Assembly: GCA_009741485.1 (NCBI GenBank)
Contig: CM019220.1
Span: forward strand, 27,655,048-27,719,047
Source: Malurus cyaneus samueli
Lineage: Eukaryota; Chordata; Aves; Passeriformes; Maluridae
Direction: 5' to 3'
DNA: 64,000 nucleotides
The position numbers and the translations under genes were made by a program. Below are positions 1 through 12,541 of this stretch, in pieces. Numbering within the stretch: position 1 is the first letter of the stretch; each line of letters opens with the position of its first letter. The notes below the pieces were generated by a model. The model searched no databases and was not told where the DNA came from. It saw only the letters and a list, made by a program, of their open reading frames with translations.

Positions 1-884
1 CTGCTCAAAATTTGGAGCTTTTTAGGTCTAAATTCCATTTTCACCTGAATCTCAAGAAAGAACAGCAATTGGATAACTGTTCTCCATTGTTCAGACTTCT
101 CATCAGCCTGATCAATAATACTGTTGAATCTCTGTGTGTCCGTGCTGGTAAAGAAACTGGCCCTTTCTTAGGGATTAATCTGCTGGAAAAATAATTTCCA
201 TTGGTACTGGACACCCTTTTTATACTTTTCCACAGATCTTACAGGTCCTGATGGCTCTGCACAATGAGTTCCCACCACTTCCAGGGTGTTGGAGGCTGTC
301 CCTGTGGTTGGTGCCTGCTGAATTTCTGAATTTCTCCTTCCCCTTCCATTCTCAAGCTGTTTCCATGTACAGAATGTGTAGCACTTATTCTGGCAGGAGG
401 AAGCATAGTCTTTTTGCTTTGCTGGTTTCTTTCAGCCCTTGTGATATTTTCAGTGTTTGCCCCTCAGCTGATCCTGAGAGTGATCCTGTCTGTCATCTAC
501 AAACTTTTCATTTTGGGTGGAACTACAGTTTGTAGCTGAGCTACTACAATTGCTTCTGAGGGTCAGTTATTCTTGTTATTCACACAGGTTGTGGAAAAAA
601 CCTGTTCTTCTGCTGTTTCTCCTCGTGGCCAAGCCTGCAGGACACTCGGTAGCCCTGCCAGCCATGTGGCAGTTTCAGCATGGAGATTGTCAGTATTCCT
701 CTAACAATCTCTGTTTTCTCTATATCAAAATGGTCATTTTATTTGAACAATTGGGCTCATTTGCCTCATTGATGCTGTGGTTGCTGTATGAATTCATGAA
801 ATATGCATATGGTGGACTAGAGGAAGCTATCAAGGCTCATGCATTTTGCATGGGGCTTGCTCACTTTTTTTCCTCTTCCCGCAG

Positions 885-960
885 GTCTCCTCCCTCCTGG
901 ATAATGTGGCTTAGTGTGTAAGAGCCTTACCTTTCCAATAAACTCTCCTCTTCAGGAGCC
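885..960 (+). other. Possible short terminal exon (acceptor plus poly(A) signal)
   Basis: A long pyrimidine tract (about 857-881) ends in GCAG at 881-884, a strong-looking 3' splice site. An AATAAA poly(A) signal lies at 937-942, and a small stem (CTCCT/AGGAG with a CTTC loop) follows at once. No protein is recognised; the frame read through it ends at 921. Together these could form the last exon of a noncoding transcript. Such combinations also arise by chance in AT-rich DNA, so confidence is low. Confidence 0.15.
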
Positions 961-3900
961 TCGTTGATGAAAACCTTATTTGCATTTTTAAGTGCCGGTG
1001 TTAAGGAAGATTTATTCCAAAACTTTAAAGCTCCAAATCCATCAGGAAAAAAAAAAATCCTCCAAAGTGGAAATCAGGGCCGTAGAGGATGCCTGTTCTA
1101 TCATCTGAGGTTTCTCCACCGCTGCTATGCAGCTCCCACAGCAGTGGGCAGCATCCCAAGCCAGAGACAGGGAGCAGAAAATTCAGCAGTGTGTCTGTGG
1201 TGCTTTAAATAAAGCCTGGGGCATTCCCTCTGAGCAGAGCCACATCTGGCAGAGGGGCCACATCTGGCAGAGGAGCTGTGCTGTTCCCCTTCCTCATGCA
1301 CTGTCCTTCAGCTTCTCTTCCTGGGTTTTTCGTGCTTTCCTGCTCTTTTGTCCAACAGTGAGAAGGGAAAAGCAGGGATCTCTCTGTGCCCTGGGCTGGG
1401 ATGTCCCAAGGATGGGGTCACCTTCTGCCACCCCAGAGCTTCACCCACAAACACCACAACCCCAGGGGCACCTGTAGGTGGGCTGTGGAGGTGTATGGGA
1501 CATGTGTAGCTCTGTGGCACAAAGAGGAAGGTGATGGGTGCCCTCACACTGAATTTGTTTTATGTTTAGCATTTCTGGCTTTGTCTCTGGAAGGCAGAAA
1601 TGTCAGCGGGACAGAAGGGACAATCAGGGCATTTGAAGAACAACTGAAATAAACACAAGGGTGAGTGAGGCTCAGGCTTTGAAATGCTAATTTGACGGCA
1701 GAATGCAATGAAATGTCACATTGCACCCAAACTCGGAGAAAGTTGGATTCTCCTCTCCTGCCTCTTGCATATCTGCACCCAGACCCTGGCAGTGAAGAGA
1801 GCGTTCATCCAAATGATTTAGCCTTGGTGCCCATAAAAATGTCACTCAGAATGGTTGTGTTAGAGCCACACCACGATGGAAACAGCCAGCAGAAAACCTC
1901 GAGGGACCATGTGAGGGTTTGCCCTTCTTTGGCAGGTGCTGGCTGATCTGCTCTGTGCGTTGTGGGTGCCTCTAATTCACTCCTTGTGCCAATGTTTGGG
2001 AGCTGATGGTGTGGATTTAGGTAACTTTGCTCAAAGGAAACCACGACACTTCTTCCAGCTAAACCGAATGTTGGTTTATTTTTAGCTTTTATTCCCCTCT
2101 TCCCTTGTCTTCCTGTTTCCAGAAGGAAAAGGAAAAGAAAGCTGAAATATTTTAAAAGGGATTCCTAGTGGATCTTTGTTAAGGGCTAACCACGCTGCTG
2201 TTCTAACCATTTCAGATACCCATTCAGATCAAATGTGGACTGGGAAATGAAAGCAAGTAAAAAAAAAAAAACTACACGTGCATTTTAAGGTAAAAAAAAA
2301 AACAAAACATTAAAACTGAGTTTGATTTTAATGCATTAATTGATCTTGAAAAAAAGGCCATAACACCCCACATCTTAAATTAAAAGAATAATTCTCTGCT
2401 TGCTTTCTTTTTACACTGATTGTTCTCCGTTTCTGTGCATCTTGCAGGTTAAAACTTTATTGCTATAGCAGATTGGTAATTTCAATTCCATAGTACACGT
2501 GTTTACAGTGTGCACCAGTTGGCATTTTAAATCCATGTGTCTTTATCATGTGAATTGTGGAGCTTCAGGCAAAGCTGTGGAGTCCATAGAGTTCTGCAGC
2601 TTAGGGAAAATTGTTGTATTCATCTCTGCACTGTTTGATTTTGGCCTAACTTTAGGAAATATAATAGCCTTGCATACTCAACTGTAATGTGGTATTCCTG
2701 TGTACTACATACAGACCTCAAAAGCTTTCAGTGCATTTGCAGCCACCCTGATTGACACAACCAAGAATTATTTATGCTAACGAAGGAGAAATGTGACAGA
2801 CCCTGCAGCATGTTGGTGTGGCCTTGGGGTTAAAGGCCTGATTTTAACATCTCTTTCTTGCAGATGTGACATCTCTGTTTATCTGTGTCTTCACTGCAAA
2901 GTGGGGAGAGCAATTCTTCCTTACAATTAAACCCCTTCAGAGCTGTGAAGGGGTCTGGATGTGTGAGAGCTGAGAGCAGCGCTGTGGCAGCTCCAGTGTG
3001 GCATTTGCAGGGTTTGACAAGGAGGGCACAGATTTTCATTTGCTTTTGTGTGCACAGGGCTGCCAAATGTGGCTTTGAAGGTGCAGTGCTGGTTCAGAGG
3101 AGTGTTGGACTCTGAAGGAAGTTTTTAGCTGCTACTAACTTGCTGTGAGTTAAGTGACATTAGACTGAGAACAAACATTATTGAACATCAGTGAGTGAAG
3201 ACCCTTATCAGCTCTCTTTTTTCTTTCTTCAGAGTGGACTCAATAGCAGATATTTGCCTTTTATCCCCCCACCCTGCTTTCTGAGCATTTTTGAAGTGCA
3301 GATGTTGGAGAGTTTCTATGGGAATTTCAAAAGTTGACTTATTAAAAACAAGAAAATCCTCTCGTGCATTGCGGGTTTTAATATTTTTCTCTGGCACCTT
3401 CCCAAAACAATAGACTTCAAGGACATGCCAGGTACTTTCTGTTTACAGGAACATATTTCACTTTTTCAATCAGGCATTGTTTTGTTAGGTTTATGTTGCT
3501 CAGCAAATTGCTGCCTGCGAAATGCAAAATGGATTATTTGGTAATTAAAATATTTCAAGTTTATGAGAGAGTTTGAAATCAATAAAATAGCCCTATTTCA
3601 GCGGAATGGAGCTATATGTCTGTTAGAACAGAACCCTGTAAGTTATAGAGGAGTAGAAGTAAAACTAGTAAGTGCTTTCCATTTCCTTTGGGGTTTCACA
3701 ACTGGATGGCATGCTAGCTACCAGGATTATTTTTCTCCATCTAATTTAAATTTCCCAAGAGATGGGCCCAGTAATGTAGCTATTATTTTTCATATGCAAT
3801 TAACAAAAGCGTCTCTCATCTCTGAAATCCTTTAGTTTACAACTGTGAATTGCAACATGCCTAAGAATCTGAAATGCAAAGTAGAGCAACACCTGATAGT

Positions 3901-6315
3901 GCTGAGGCTCCTGGACAGCCCAGCATCTTTGGCCAGAGGCCAATAATTCAGGAAGCTCAATAGCAGAGCTGAGGAAAAAGAATATAAGGGTTTCTTAGTG
4001 CTCTGAGTCGACCTATTCTAAAAGAAAAATGAAAGTGAAATAGGAAAAATAACCATTTTTTAAATGTTTTTTGTTACCATAGTAATTCTTGCCGTACATT
4101 TGATATAAATGTCACCTGCCAGAAATACAGAAACTTGTACTTTGAAGAGAAAAATTCTTCCAGGTGTATAATTTTGTCAAGGGTAATGTTAGCGTTTATC
4201 ATGGCCAAATCTTTGCAACTGATAAATATTGTTCTGTTTCCAGTTTTTTATTTTCCCCTACTGACATTTTTAAGCCAATATCCTGTAAATGTCAGTACTG
4301 TTAATTTTACATCTTGGAAAGGTGAAAGGTGAGAGCGTTGTATATTGGGACACAGAAACATCATAGAAACAAATTGAAATGTAATGAGGCTTTGAGCAGA
4401 GTGCTTTTAAAGCTGCTTTATTTAGGTGCAGGTTATGTGTGTATGTTCTTTATTTCACTGCAGCATTTGTACTCACAACCCCCTTCCCATTATGTGATTT
4501 CTTGGCTTTGAGTATTTTAATAAGGGAATATATCTGTAACCCATGAAAACTGGTGATCAATTGAAACTGTAAAATTATGTTTAAAGCTGATGGAGAAATT
4601 ATAATCAAATCAACTCATTTGAAAATTACTCTGGGAATATAAAATTCAGCCTGGTGTGATCAAAATCATAGTTCTATTTACCTACTAGGAAAGTTGTCTA
4701 CAGGGGAAGATTTTTTGGATAATTCGAGGGAATGACATTGATGAATAGAATTGACTGTATTTACATATCAATCCCTCTCAGTGAGACACACCACTAAATT
4801 GCACAAAAGTTTTCTTTCCTTGGTTAAGAATAAACTCTTCTCTGTACCTCTAAGGTTTTCTTCCTTCTTTCCCCCGAGTCTGGCAGGACCTTACCCATGG
4901 ATTATGGCTTTGTGAAGGCTGCACAGAGGCTGAATGAGAAAGCTACTTCAAGACAAACAACCTCAATAAAAACCTTCTAAATTGCGATTTCTAATGTCAT
5001 TGCCATTCTGGAAATGCAATCGTGATGAAGAAAAAAAAAAATCTTATTTTGCTTCCTGAGAAACTCCTAACTTTCATTAGAATATTTTTGTTGGTCTTTT
5101 ATGCAAAAATGGGGCGAAGATCAGTTGATGATCATGGCATAAGAGTGTGAACTTGCGAAGATTTGAAGATTTAATGCAGCAGAGAATTAACAATATGAAG
5201 AATTTTTTTTAGTCCTTTGCCCTAAATAGAATCCTTTGGAGAGATTTAGACTTCCAAGGAGCCTTTTAGATGCTGCAAATACTGAAGGGCATGGCTAGCT
5301 AATGAACAAATAGAATGAATGAACATGACTGCTGGTTTCAGGTGTGACAATATTTACAGAGCCTGCAGAGGGGAAGGGGCGTTAAAATTTGTGTTACTGC
5401 AGCTGCAAAGAAAACCAAGGAGAGTTAGTGTCAGTACCCAGGTAAAAGAGGTGCTTTAGTGAATTTGCAAAGGTTCAGTTAGAGGCTTAAACCTCATTGA
5501 AACCATCAGTCACTGGTTTTCTCCCTATTTTGAAACTTGTGCAAGAAATGTTGCTCAAAGCGTTTCATGTGTTTTGACCAATATCTGCAAAAACAAAGCA
5601 AAATGTTGTGTTTCTCTTCATAACATTGTGTGGGTTGTTTTACTCATTAAGTTTTTCTCTGCTCATTTTTTAAAAATGGTTATGAATTGTTTCATTTGGG
5701 ATGTTTAAACATGCTGCTTTGGTGCTTTCACAGACGTAAAACTTTATCAGACCAAACTGTGTTCTGAAATGCGCCTGCACCCTCTCAGCCTCCGTTATTT
5801 TGTCCTTCACTGTGAATTCATAGAAACTGATGCTGGTGCTAATTCAGAAATTGATGGGCAATTCCCAGCTCCTTTCCCCCCATTTCTCCTCCTGGCTAAC
5901 GAGGCCAAGGCAGGGAAACCCAGCACCACTCAAGTCTGATGCTTCCCCTGAGGTTGCCTCATCATTTCCGTGATTAATGGGAGCAGTAGGTGGCTGCAGC
6001 TATTTTCCTGTGTTGTTTTAACTTATAAATTAATAGGACTATAAATGCTTTGCAGTATTGTTCCAGGGTTGCAGGCTGTGGTAATCCTACTAAGAATAGC
6101 TTGGAATTGGGATTCTTCTGTTAAAAGAAGGATCCCATGCCTGTCCTTCTGCTGAAGTGAGGTATTAACTGATAGGGGAATTATATCTAAATTATCAAAA
6201 CATTTTTTCTTTCATCTTCTGAACCTTACGTATCAGAAACATGAGCCAGGAAAAACAATTCATTATAGTACTGCAAAAGTGCTTGTCTTATTTCGTCTTT
6301 CTGTCCCTGTTTTAG

Positions 6316-6449
6316 ATTTAATTCTTGCATTAGAAGAGTCGCCAACAGAGGATGAAGAAATGTTTCTAGCTGTTAGTATGGGACGAGGATATTTCAAACA
6401 TCATAATGATCAGCATCCTGTGGGAAGTAATGTTATCTCTCTCATGTGA
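6316..6449 (+). other. Possible exon with an acidic 44-codon open frame
   Basis: A pyrimidine-rich tract ending TTTTAG at 6311-6315 is followed by an open frame of about 44 codons that stops with TGA at 6447-6449. The frame has no ATG at its left edge, as expected for an internal or last exon. The first third is rich in Glu and Asp, followed by a Met/Gly/Arg and then a His-rich stretch. I do not recognise the peptide. There is no strong 5' splice site before the stop and no nearby AATAAA, so it would have to be a terminal exon with a longer 3' UTR. It may be chance. Confidence 0.2.
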
Positions 6450-9400
6450 TTTGATAAAAAAAAGAAGAGCTTGGAAAAAAGGTTTATTGCTGACTAAATG
6501 TGGAGACTCATCTGACCTTTCTGCTTAAAATGTTACTTCAGATCAAATCTATCTATTAAAGAGTGATATTACAGGTTTCAGTGTTTTAGAAAGCTCGAGT
6601 ATGTACTTGGTATCTTCACACAAATCTCTCTCAGCTCATCTTCATTCTCTGTCCTCAAGCCATCTGCTCCTTTCTTATGGTCATTGTTTTCCATATTAAT
6701 TAGCACTGAGTGTCTGCTGACTAAATATGGATTTAAAGACTTAATTCCTCTGTGCCTAACTGTTTGAAGGAAAAAAAAAAGGAACTAGAAATAAATATAG
6801 CAATGCAGTTTGGAATTTGCAATCATTAGTATAAAGCTGTGAATGCACTTCTGGGTGTTTAGGCAGCTTGAATAATTTAGGGCCTTTATATATAGCTGAC
6901 TTGTCTCATTTGATTTATCTTCTTCACATGGGATTTTGTACTATTTCTGGGTACTTTATTATCACTATTGTCTCTCACATTCATAATACAGATAGAAGCC
7001 CAGAGCATGAGCAAAAATTTGAGGGAGAGGGTAGCATCTGCTTACCCTCAGTTGATTTAGCAGTAAGTGGTATGTAAGCACATTTAGCCTTTCCCATCAA
7101 ATATGAAATTCAAGCTCTGTGAGGCACCAGGACCTACTTTTCCCTTTCAAATTTCAGCCTGCAACCTCTCAATTTTTCCCCAGCATTTCCAAACGAGCAG
7201 CATTGATGATAACTAAAGGTACAGCTCTATTTTAAAAGAAATCCTTTCTGTCAGCTCTTGTGGTGGTTTTCTCAATGCTATCCTGCTCCTCACAGCACAT
7301 TTTCTGTGCAAAAATGAAGGGCAATATTTGAGTTGTGTGGAAACTTTTCACCTCCTCTGTCATGTGAAAATTATTAGCCTTTTCTCTGCAGAAAGCTCTC
7401 TCTTATTTGCAGAGAAGCTGCTATGTTGACTCTAACACTGTCTAACACTTGCTAATAGTTTGTGCTGCCCTGGCTGGTCCTGCTGCAGGATTGTGCTTTT
7501 GAAGCTGCTGCTGAAGGATGCAGCCCTGGAGCAGTAGGGCCAAGATACAAACAGACATGTGATTCTTTCCAGTTTTTGTGGGTTTGGTCTCTTGCCTTGT
7601 TTTGGGATCGCAGTGAAATGTGCCCTGGTGTTCACCCCTGTGTTTGAGCACTGTCAAAGACACATCATTAGAGAGCTACCGGTGGTTTCATCCATATTTG
7701 ATGAAATTTCCTTAAAATGTGTGAGATAAGAACAGGGGTTGCTCTGGGGAAGCATTTTCCTTCTGACACCACCACAGTATCAGAGAGGGCTCTTACTCTC
7801 TGATTCTTTATCGCTCTCACAGCTGCATTTCCCCATCAGTGAGGTGTTTGTGTGCAGAAATGCTCTCTGAATCTGGGCTATGGATGGGCTCTGGTATCCT
7901 TTGGCTGATAGATCCCATTGGAGGGGTGCAAAACCCAAAGTCACACCACGCAAACCTGGAAAAGTCAGTCTTTCTTCTGCATGGCTGTGCCAGTGCAAAA
8001 CAAGCAACATTTAGAAGTCTGGTGTGGAGGCTGCTCCAAACTGTGTTTTGTAAATTGAGTGAGGAAGCACAAGTCAGTTTTACCTCTTACACCTACTTTA
8101 CCATTCTATCTTTTGTAGAATATGTATTTTGCTATGTGTACTATTGCATATTTCAATATTGCAAAATTACTATATGCAACTGAAAAAAACTTATTAAGTA
8201 TTGAAACAAAGTTTCACTTTATTTCTAATACCTAACAGGTGTTGCAAATGACTCGTGTCAATAAAAACCATGTATTTGGTCCCCTTGAACACTCTTCCAA
8301 TCTTAAAAAGCCTGTATTTGAAATATTGTAATTAAAAATGTGCTTTGATTTCAGAGGCACACAGTTGCTAAATGCTCCTCTTTAAAACCCAAGTTCTTCC
8401 ATTCACTTACAGTTGCTAGTTTTCAGTGACAAAGTGATCATCATGATTGTAATTAAATATTTATCATACAGTTCTCTTTTGTCATTTGAATGTTACAAGG
8501 CAGGCAAAGATATACTTTAAAGGCTGAGTAGTAAGCTATATTATGATAGTATATCAGGCAAATGAGTGTTTGATGGGCTGTGTGAACGTGAGCTAAAAAT
8601 AAAATCCCATCTGTTCACCTTTCAAACTGCATCAAGACACTGCATATGGGTTGCGGAATAATTTAATGAAACACAAATGAAAATATGTTTATTTCCATCT
8701 TGCTGAAACAAGTGAAACAGGCAACTTGTTAGTAAAGATGCTTTAACAAGCATGGAATTGTGTGTTTATGGCTTTTCTGGGATATAGTAGCACTGCAATC
8801 ATTTAAAATCGCAAATGGGTAGATAGAGAAACACAGAGAGTCACTGAAGACCATTTCTAATAATCAGATACAGCTCTGATCTTGATTACTGGTGCCAAGA
8901 ATTTGAATTGTTTGCACAAGTAAAGGTGTGCCCTGCTGGCATCAGCCCTGCAGAATCCATTGTGTGTTGTGATCTTCGGGAGCACCATTTTTTAATTCTC
9001 AATTTTCTTATAATTGAATGAGTTCTCTCAATGTATCAATTGACTTTATAGGAAAACTGTAGAACCACATGCTGATTTACCCAGCTGATGATCTGCTCCA
9101 TAAAAATGATTTGTTTCCAGGTATGGGGTGTGCTCTGTACCATGGCTGGGTGCTGCATGAGATGGGAAGATAAAGGGGGTCCCTGCTGCCTCTGAGCTCT
9201 TGCTGATGGTGGTGTGAGTCAAAGCCACTGGAGCATCAGCCATTTTTTGTGTGCTCAGGACTTTTGAATGTACTGCCTATTTTAATACTTATAGTGCAAT
9301 GATTTTTTTCTGCTTTTAAATGCAATTGTATCTCTGATGATGGTGCAGCTGTATTCATCTCTCTGCTCTGGTGTGCTACAGGCCCTTGTAAATTCTGTCT

Positions 9401-10010
9401 GTCACTTTCACCATGCATTTCCTATTTCTTTGTCTTTATCTTCAAAACTCAGCCATTTCTCGTGACTTCAAATCAGGGATCTCCATCTGTTGCTGGTTTT
9501 CTAAACCAAAATTAAAATACGCTGTGTAATCTGTTAACTGCATTCGAAAGGCATGAGGTAGTTTGGTTTTGAAGTAGCTTTGGGACCTAATCCTGAAATC
9601 AGGAGTTTATTTACCACATGTAGTTCTCTTGCAGATGAGGAAACACTTAGCAAGGCAGGGCCGGGTATGAAGAGTTCATTTAGCAACTGCAAAGAGAAAA
9701 AACAAAGTATGAAAAGTCAGGAGGAGACGAGCTCAGAGAAGCTGGGGAGGATGCGCCTCAAGGTTCAGGCTGCAGGGGCACCTCTGGTGATGTTATACCT
9801 CATTCCTTGATAGAAAAAACATTCCTGTGTTGTTCTTGGAAGAAAATCTGGATGTGAGTTCACACTGTGCTCCAGCAGAGCCCCTGGAGAATAGGACTGG
9901 TGGAGTGCCACAGGCTGTACAAGGCCACACGCTCCACTTGGTGGCTGCTGTCAGTATTTTTTTTTTAAAAAGGTGTCCTGAACATGCAGCTCAGAAGGGG
10001 TGGGTGGGTG

Positions 10011-10044
10011 CATATATATGTGTGTGTATTTTATATATATATAT
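10011..10044. repeat. TA/TG microsatellite
   Basis: Alternating AT steps lead into TG steps and back to AT over about 34 bases. It is simple-sequence DNA, probably length-polymorphic. Confidence 0.8.
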
Positions 10045-12074
10045 CTAAAAATCATATCATTTGCTTTGGTTAAACAGATTGGGTTCCCAAATAGCTGAGA
10101 TGTGTTACAACAGCCCTGGAAATGAAATGTTAGAGAGGCATAAACTGCCTGACTTGTCATCTTTTCCAGGTCCCAAAAACCTCTGAAGCAGGTTGACAGA
10201 AAATGTGGAGCAATTGCTTTCTGTCAGTCTTCAATAGAAATATTTCTCTTTTCTCTTTCTATTTTTAATTAAATAAAGACATATCCAAGTATTATTCTTT
10301 GATGTGTGAAAGTACGTAAAAAGAGGGTGGAAAGTACATAGTTTTTCATCTCCCCCTCCAAGATCTTATTTAAAGACATCTTTCAAAATCAAAGTATTTT
10401 CTTGGAAAACTTTTAAGAAAAGAAAAACTTTGATTTGACATGAAAAAATAGTAATGCTTTATTCTTTGACTTGTGTCTAACTCTAATTTTATGAAACTTA
10501 GTGATGAAAGATCTCTGAAGAATAATGAATGTTTTACTGCTGTATCTTCCCATAATCAAGCTTTGGGAAAACCAGCTCAAATGTCTTGGCATGTCACAGT
10601 AATCACTGAAAATGCAAACAACTTTTATCAACCACCTTGTGGTTTTAGAGAGAGATTTAGTCAGACCTGAATCTCAAACCTTGATTACAGATTGTTAGTT
10701 GTTTAGCATTTGTTAGAGGATTCCAGATGCCAATACAGATTGCCAGCAGGAAATGCTGAGTTTTTCGAGTTTGGAAAGTTGGTCTGGCCAGATTTAATGA
10801 TATGAGTAAGTAAATCTGTTCCTTCTGGAAGTGTTATATTGCTGCATGTGGGGGAAGGAAAGGGAAGCTCAGGAGAGGTTACTCTCCTCATGGTCTCTTC
10901 TGTGTTGATGCTGAATATCATGGTAAGGATATGGTTTCTTTTTTGGAAAAGGTTTTAGGGCAGGTCTTTAGAAATGGTTTGCTGTGATTTGGTGCCCTTT
11001 TCTGCCCCCCTCCCCCCCCATACAAACCACTGCATCACTGCTGCCCTCAGAATCCCCTGCCTGCAGTTTTTAATACATTTAAAAGCAGGCAGAGCAAGGC
11101 AATCCAAAGGTGCTGATGTGACCAAAACATATTTATGGTGCTCTCCTCTGATGATCACTGTAAGGCACAGGTCAGTGCATGTGTTATTCATCAGGTACTT
11201 TGCCTGTTTTAATACACTTTGTAACAAACAGAAAATCCAATTTTTCCCTTTAAGTTTCCTTTCCCCTTTTCCTCTTTTTTTCCACAGCTTGCCTGTTAAG
11301 AAATCGTGGTGAATGAAGCCTATTCATCATTAGTATTCCTCTTTTCCATTGTTCCCTTGAAGAACAATATTATATTAAATGTATATGCTGCTCCAAACAC
11401 TTCTGATGATTTTCAAATTGGAAAGGTTTTGGGTTTTACACTTAAAAGTACAGGAAAAGCCCTTACAGATTTCCTTTCTTCTCAAGATACATCCAGGAAG
11501 AATCTTTTTTCCCCCTTTTTTTCTCTTTTTCCCTTCTCTTCATGATTTCACAGTTAGAAAGATAATTCACTTAATGATTTTTTTTTTTTCTTCAGATCTA
11601 GGACAATTTCCTCTTCATTTTACTTTTTGATACTGCTGCTGCTCATCTGTGTTTCCTGACCCCTGAGGGGCTGTATGCTGAGCTTCCCTTGCCAGTGCTG
11701 ATGCTTGTTAGTGCACTGGGCTGAGAGCATGCAGAATAAAATAGATGTTAATAGATGAGCAGAATCCCAGAGGTTTTGCTGCTCCCCCTCTCTGGCACGG
11801 AATCCACCCTGTCTGCATGGCTGCTCCTTTTCCTTCCCCTGGAACAACCAGCCTGCAAAGTCATGAGGAAAATACACAGCTTTGCACAGAGGAACATCTG
11901 TTAAGTTCTTTCCTTAGCCATCATGTGCATGAATAAAATTTAGCTGAAAATAAGCAATCGGTTGTCCTTGAAATTGAACCACCTTGTTTTATTTTTATGT
12001 ACTTTAACAGTTTGTTTCTCCTCAAATGCTGGTGCTAGTTAGAGATGTTTCTTTGCTCACAACTGAGCTAAACT

Positions 12075-12410
12075 GTGGCTTTCCAGTACCTGAAGGGAGC
12101 CTAAAACAAACATGGAGAGGGATTTTTTACACAGCGTGTAGTGACAGGATGGGGAGGAAGGCTTCAAGCTGAAAGAAGGTAGGTTTAGATAAGATGTATG
12201 GAAAAAATTCCTTACTCTGAAGGTGCTGAGGCCCATGAGTGGGTTTCTCAGAACAGCTGTGGATGCTCCATTCCTTGATGTGTCCAGGGCCAGGTTGGAC
12301 AGAGCTCTGAACAGCCTGGGATAGTGGAAAGTGTCCCTGCCCATGGCAGGGAGTGGAATGGATGAGCTTAAGGTGCCTTCAAACCCAAACCCTTTTAGGA
12401 TTCTATGATT
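12075..12410 (+). mobile_element. CR1 LINE fragment (3' end)
   Basis: The segment reads like the 3' part of an avian CR1 non-LTR retrotransposon. In order it has the 'cagtacctgaaggg' block, a damaged 'agtgacaggatggggagg' block, 'aagctgaaagaaggtaggtttagat', 'ccagggccaggttggaca', 'gggatagtggaaagtgtccctgccc', and the terminal 'aacccaaaccc...attctatgatt'. It is 5'-truncated, which is usual for CR1, and has no reverse transcriptase or endonuclease region. Substitutions and small indels show it is old and inactive. The 3' end reads forward, so the element is on the plus strand. Confidence 0.9.
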
Positions 12411-12454
12411 AATAACAGTGAATATTCATTAATACTGTATTTTTCTGTGATTTC

Positions 12455-12541
12455 ATACTTGAGGGCATGGCTAATGGTGACCATGGTGGGGCTGGGTTGA
12501 TGATGGTTATCCTAGAGGACTTTTCCAATGGCTCTATGATT
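12455..12541 (+). mobile_element. CR1 LINE fragment, different subfamily 3' end
   Basis: About 45 bases after the preceding CR1, a short segment carries a different CR1 tail: 'gagggcatggctaatggtga', 'catggtggggctgggttgat', 'cctagaggacttttccaa' and 'tctatgat'. This matches the CR1 subfamily group whose tail has a 'catggtggtgctgggttgatgg' block. It is only about 87 bases long and noncoding. A 93-codon frame over it (12467-12748) is a by-product and not a gene. Confidence 0.75.

Larger units (their letters stand above)
1..12074. other. Unique AT-rich sequence, no recognised gene
   Basis: I see no recognisable protein, structural RNA or transposon here. Open frames are at most about 134 codons (517-921) and resemble no family I know. 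By eye the stretch is CpG-poor and rich in short A and T runs, like avian intron or intergenic DNA. It holds a TA/TG microsatellite near 10.0 kb, a C-run of 6 and 8 Cs at about 11003-11018, and two exon-like segments (885-960 and 6316-6449). Those two are treated as hypotheses, not genes. Confidence 0.6.

Noticed and set aside
517..921. 134-codon plus-strand frame near the window start
   Set aside because: No recognisable domain, and its end overlaps the acceptor-plus-poly(A) segment, which does not depend on this frame.
9580..9810. Hydrophilic 76-codon frame beginning just after a splice-acceptor-like CTCTTGCAG
   Set aside because: Acceptor is mediocre, no donor or poly(A) signal fits, and the peptide is unrecognised; weaker than the other exon candidates.
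12057..12344. 95-codon minus-strand frame
   Set aside because: Antisense reading of a CR1 tail; the same conceptual peptide pattern recurs antisense to the CR1 copies at 42.4 and 58.0 kb.
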